The notes under the pieces were generated by a model that worked only from the letters and a program-made list of their open reading frames with translations, ran no database searches and was not told the origin of the DNA. Both the position numbers and the translations under genes were made by a program. Shown here in pieces: positions 7,094-9,449 of a stretch of DNA of 9,449 nt. Source of the stretch: Candidatus Woesearchaeota archaeon. Its GTDB lineage: Archaea > Nanobdellota > Nanobdellia > Woesearchaeales > SKIA01. The first letter of the stretch is position 1, and each line of letters begins with the position of its first letter. The stretch covers positions 1 through 9,449 of the forward strand of contig SKIA01000030.1 in the NCBI GenBank assembly GCA_007116645.1. The letters are read 5' to 3'.

Positions 7094-7095
7094 AG
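7088..7095 (+). promoter_or_regulatory. TATA box for the aIF6 operon, overlapping the scpA stop codon
   Basis: TTATAAAG contains the scpA stop codon TAA (7091-7093). The centre of TTATAA (7088-7093) is 26.5 nt upstream of ATG 7117. This predicts a leaderless aIF6 message starting at that ATG and separates the operon from scpA transcription. Confidence 0.6.
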
Positions 7096-7116
7096 CTCAA
7101 CTTATTCTTGTCTAGC

Positions 7117-7788
7117 ATGCACGTAGACACAGCAAACACGCAAGGAAACACCAACATCGGCCTATACGCATTCGCAACAGATAGCTATTGCGTTCTGGGT
7201 CCAGAAGCAGAAAACCTCAAGGCGCAACTCGAAGAAGTACTTCAAGTGCCAGTAATAGTAACTACTATCGCTGGAACAAGCCTGGCAGGAGTATTTCTTG
7301 CAGGAACAGACGACACGCTCATCGTACCACACATCGTGTTTGACCACGAAATCGATAAACTCAAAGCCGCAGGAATTGATGTTAAAGTATTTGAAACAAT
7401 CCATACCGCTCTTGGAAACAACATGGTAGCAAACAGCAACGGAGCACTCATTGGACCAATGTTCTCAGAAAAAGAGCGCGAGCGCATCCAAGAGATTCTT
7501 GGCGTTGAAACACACCAATTCCAAGTAGCAGAAACAGAAGTAGTCGGTTCAGGCCTTGCAATCACAAAAAAAGGCGGCCTCATCCACTCAAACGCCACAC
7601 AATTCGAACAAGACATGGCACAAGACATCCTGCGCCTGCCACGACTACTTACCGGAACAGTAAACTTTGGAAGCCCATATGTGCGATCAGGAATCATTGC
7701 TAACCAAAACGGCTTTCTCATCGGATCATCAAGTGGTGGTCCAGAAATTACTAATGCTGACGAAGCACTCGGGTTTATTGATGTATGA
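7117..7788 (+). CDS. eif6: Translation initiation factor 6 (aIF6)
   Basis: A 223-residue product, the usual length for aIF6, with the fivefold repeated pentein fold visible as recurring Gly-Asn/Thr-rich strands: GLYAFATDSYCVLGP (15-29), NNMVANSNGALIGP (101-114), GSGLAITKKGGLIHSNAT (144-161), and FGSPYVRSGIIANQNGFLIG (184-203). The factor binds the 50S ribosomal subunit and blocks joining with 30S, acting in subunit maturation and anti-association. A TTG nine bases upstream (7108) extends the frame, but ATG 7117 is chosen because the TATA box at 7088-7095 sits at the standard distance. Its TGA overlaps the prefoldin start (ATGA, 7785-7788). Together with pfdA and ftsY it forms a protein-biogenesis operon known in archaea. 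Confidence 0.96.
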   Translation: MHVDTANTQGNTNIGLYAFATDSYCVLGPEAENLKAQLEEVLQVPVIVTTIAGTSLAGVFLAGTDDTLIVPHIVFDHEIDKLKAAGIDVKVFETIHTALGNNMVANSNGALIGPMFSEKERERIQEILGVETHQFQVAETEVVGSGLAITKKGGLIHSNATQFEQDMAQDILRLPRLLTGTVNFGSPYVRSGIIANQNGFLIGSSSGGPEITNADEALGFIDV

Positions 7789-8198
7789 TATCAGAAGACA
7801 GGGCAAGAGAACTGTATGTGCGCGTAAAGGCACTCAAAGAACACCAACAAAAGCTTGAATCACACCTAGAAGAACTTGATAGCAAGACAGTCCAATTGCG
7901 AGAAATGATTACTGCAGTCAAAGACGTTGATACGCTCTTAGAAGGCGACGATATACTCGTCCCGCTTGCAAACGGCATATTCATGCCAGCAACTGCGCAA
8001 AAGACCGACCACCTAATATTGCATGTCGGAGCAGATACGACTGTGAAGAAAACACCTTCAGAGACTGTTGAGATTCTTGAAAAACAACTTACTGAGCTAG
8101 CCGGCTTTCGTGAACAATTACTGGTGCAGTACAACGAAGTAGTTGCGGAAAGTGAGCGCGTAGAAGCAGAAGTCAAGTCCGAGGTAGGCGATGTTTAA
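7785..8198 (+). CDS. pfdA: Prefoldin subunit alpha
   Basis: A 137-residue protein with the class-alpha prefoldin plan: N-terminal coiled-coil helix (about 4-50), a beta-hairpin centre containing LVPLANGIFMPA (58-69) and LHVGADTTVKKT (79-90), and a C-terminal coiled-coil helix (about 92-133). Two alpha and four beta subunits form the jellyfish-shaped hexamer that captures unfolded proteins and hands them to the group II chaperonin. The beta subunit is not in this window. ATG 7785 overlaps the aIF6 stop by four bases, and the end overlaps the ftsY start by eight, so translation of the three genes is probably coupled. The first five residues (MISED) and the lack of a convincing upstream Shine-Dalgarno support re-initiation at the overlap. 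Confidence 0.95.
   Translation: MISEDRARELYVRVKALKEHQQKLESHLEELDSKTVQLREMITAVKDVDTLLEGDDILVPLANGIFMPATAQKTDHLILHVGADTTVKKTPSETVEILEKQLTELAGFREQLLVQYNEVVAESERVEAEVKSEVGDV
8181..8185 (+). promoter_or_regulatory. Ribosome binding site for ftsY
   Basis: GAGGT lies five bases before the ATG at 8191, inside the end of pfdA. It is the clearest Shine-Dalgarno-like site in the window and belongs to an internal operon gene. The first genes of the transcripts lack one. Confidence 0.5.
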
Positions 8199-9449
8199 AG
8201 GTCTTCGCGACAAGCTCAAAAACGCTCTTTCGACGTTTTCAAAAAGCGCACAAGAAGAAGCAGATGAAGAAATTATTGAAGAAGAAACTATTGAGGAACC
8301 AGTAGAAGAAGAACTAATTAAGAAGGCAAAAGAGCTTCCTCCCGCGCCTGAAAGTACTCAAGAAGAACTTGCAAAAGAAGAAGTGAGCGAATCACAGGCA
8401 GAAACAGTCATTGAAGAAGTTGTTGAAGAAACAGTAGAAGATGCTGCAGAGCCTGAAGTTATCAAAGAGCCAGAAGAGGATGCAGAACCAGAAGTTGCTC
8501 AAAAACCGATCGCTGAAGAAACAGTAGAGCCTGAAGATGTTAAAGAAGCAGTTATTGAGAAGCCAGAAATAAGCAACACAGTCACTTCAGAAGACGAACC
8601 AGAAAAGAAATCATTTTTCTCAAAAATAAAAGAAAAAGTTACCACAATCCAATTATCCGAAGACAAGTTTGATGAACTGTTCTGGGATATCGAACTCGCC
8701 CTTCTTGAAAATAACGTCGCAGTAGAAGTGATTGAGAAAATCAAACACGACCTCAAAGAAGAACTCACCACGGGCCGCGCAGCACGCGGAGGACTACAAG
8801 AGCGCGTCATGAGACGAATGCAAGAAACACTCACAGAAGTACTGTCACAAGAACCAATCGACCTACTAAAAAGCGCTGAGCAACACAAACCACTTGTTAT
8901 TTGCATCGTCGGAGTAAACGGTTCAGGAAAAACCACCTCGATTGGAAAGCTTGGCAACTATTTCCAACAAGAAGGAAAAAGCGTAGTGTTCGCAGCCGCA
9001 GACACGTTTCGAGCAGCAGCAATACAACAACTCCAAGAACACGCAAAGAATTTGAACATTCCGTGCATCGCGCAAAGCTACGGGGCCGATCCAGCAGCAG
9101 TCGCGTTTGACGCAATAAAACACGCAGAAGCTAAAAGAATCGATGTGGTGTTAATCGATACCGCTGGACGATTACATAGCAATACGAACCTCATGGACGA
9201 GCTCGCAAAAGTAGTACGAGTAGCAAAGCCGCACCACACACTCTTTGTCGGAGAAGCAGTCACAGGAAACGACTGCGTAGAACAAGCAAGACTTTTCTCG
9301 CAAAAAACAAACGTTGACGGAGTCATCTTAACAAAAGCAGACGTTGACGACAAAGGCGGCGCAGCAGTCTCAGTAGCGTACGTTACCAAAAAACCCATCT
9401 TGTTTATTGGAACAGGACAAGGCTATGATGACTTTGAGCATTTCATGCC
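8191..9449 (+). CDS. ftsY: Signal recognition particle receptor FtsY (3' end outside window)
   Basis: The frame is open from ATG 8191 to the window edge (419 complete codons), and probably lacks only the last 20 or so residues. Order of parts: a basic amphipathic N-terminus (MFKGLRDKLKNAL); a highly acidic linker (residues 21-138, 47 of 118 are Asp/Glu); a second amphipathic membrane-contact helix KKSFFSKIKEKV (139-150); the N domain helices; and the SRP GTPase with G1 GVNGSGKTT (241-249), DTFRAAA (271-277), G3 DTAGR (323-327), TGNDCVEQAR, G4 TKAD (381-384) and KGGAA. It docks the SRP54-ribosome complex at the membrane, with reciprocal GTP hydrolysis. The start is supported by the eight-base overlap with pfdA and GAGGT upstream. 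The acidic linker contains degenerate repeats of EETVE and AEPEV. All GTPase motifs are intact. Confidence 0.96.
   Translation, partial: MFKGLRDKLKNALSTFSKSAQEEADEEIIEEETIEEPVEEELIKKAKELPPAPESTQEELAKEEVSESQAETVIEEVVEETVEDAAEPEVIKEPEEDAEPEVAQKPIAEETVEPEDVKEAVIEKPEISNTVTSEDEPEKKSFFSKIKEKVTTIQLSEDKFDELFWDIELALLENNVAVEVIEKIKHDLKEELTTGRAARGGLQERVMRRMQETLTEVLSQEPIDLLKSAEQHKPLVICIVGVNGSGKTTSIGKLGNYFQQEGKSVVFAAADTFRAAAIQQLQEHAKNLNIPCIAQSYGADPAAVAFDAIKHAEAKRIDVVLIDTAGRLHSNTNLMDELAKVVRVAKPHHTLFVGEAVTGNDCVEQARLFSQKTNVDGVILTKADVDDKGGAAVSVAYVTKKPILFIGTGQGYDDFEHFM

Noticed and set aside
7108..7116. TTG (7108) as the aIF6 start
   Set aside because: It would add only three residues, lies upstream of the predicted transcription start, and has no Shine-Dalgarno sequence.
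7242..7721. 159-codon minus-strand open frame within aIF6
   Set aside because: It is antisense to a highly conserved gene and has no recognisable domain or promoter; it arises from codon bias.
8499..8957. 152-codon minus-strand open frame within ftsY
   Set aside because: The Ser-rich translation is the mirror of the Glu-rich linker codons; no motif supports it.
1..9449. CRISPR array, insertion sequence, toxin-antitoxin or defence island
   Set aside because: I saw no regularly spaced direct repeats, no transposase or integrase, no terminal inverted repeats, and no paired small genes; nearly all the sequence is accounted for by housekeeping genes.

Overview
The window looks like a chromosomal segment from an archaeon. 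It encodes translation factor aIF6, the archaeal-type prefoldin alpha subunit, an archaeal-style FtsY, ScpA, and a tRNA-Val without an encoded CCA. Upstream of five genes there are TATA boxes instead of bacterial -35/-10 elements. In four of these the box centre lies 25.5-26.5 nt from the start codon, which is the geometry of leaderless archaeal transcripts. The lineage cannot be fixed from the sequence; a DPANN-type archaeon is only a guess.

Layout. (1) Positions 1-138 hold the C-terminal end of an unrecognised plus-strand gene that converges with a minus-strand block. (2) The minus-strand block (224-6051) reads, in transcription order from right to left: a phosphoglucose isomerase (pgi), a large SNF2-family ATPase overlapping pgi by ATGA, an EamA/DMT-type transporter gene interrupted by one in-frame TAA at codon 34, and a CaCA-family Na+/Ca2+-exchanger-like protein. 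The last two each have their own TATA box. (3) An 88-nt divergent intergenic region separates pgi from tRNA-Val(GAC). (4) The plus-strand block (6308-9449) holds scpA, then a promoter whose TATA box overlaps the scpA stop codon, then aIF6, prefoldin alpha and ftsY. These last three overlap by 4 and 8 nt, and ftsY runs off the window.

How the genes relate. aIF6 (ribosome anti-association), prefoldin (nascent-protein chaperone) and FtsY (SRP receptor) form a protein-biogenesis operon of a kind known in archaea. The ribosomal protein genes that often precede it (L39e, L31e) are absent here, and scpA is in their place. The pgi-SNF2 pair is translationally coupled, but I see no obvious functional link. 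The two transporter genes are independent units.

I found no mobile element, CRISPR array, toxin-antitoxin or defence cassette, and nothing that is convincingly a new biological system. The points most worth checking are the nonsense codon in the EamA gene, the uniform leaderless promoter geometry, a perfect 12-bp palindrome just upstream of the exchanger promoter, the unusual U37 in tRNA-Val, and the unusual alpha-repeat residues of the exchanger.
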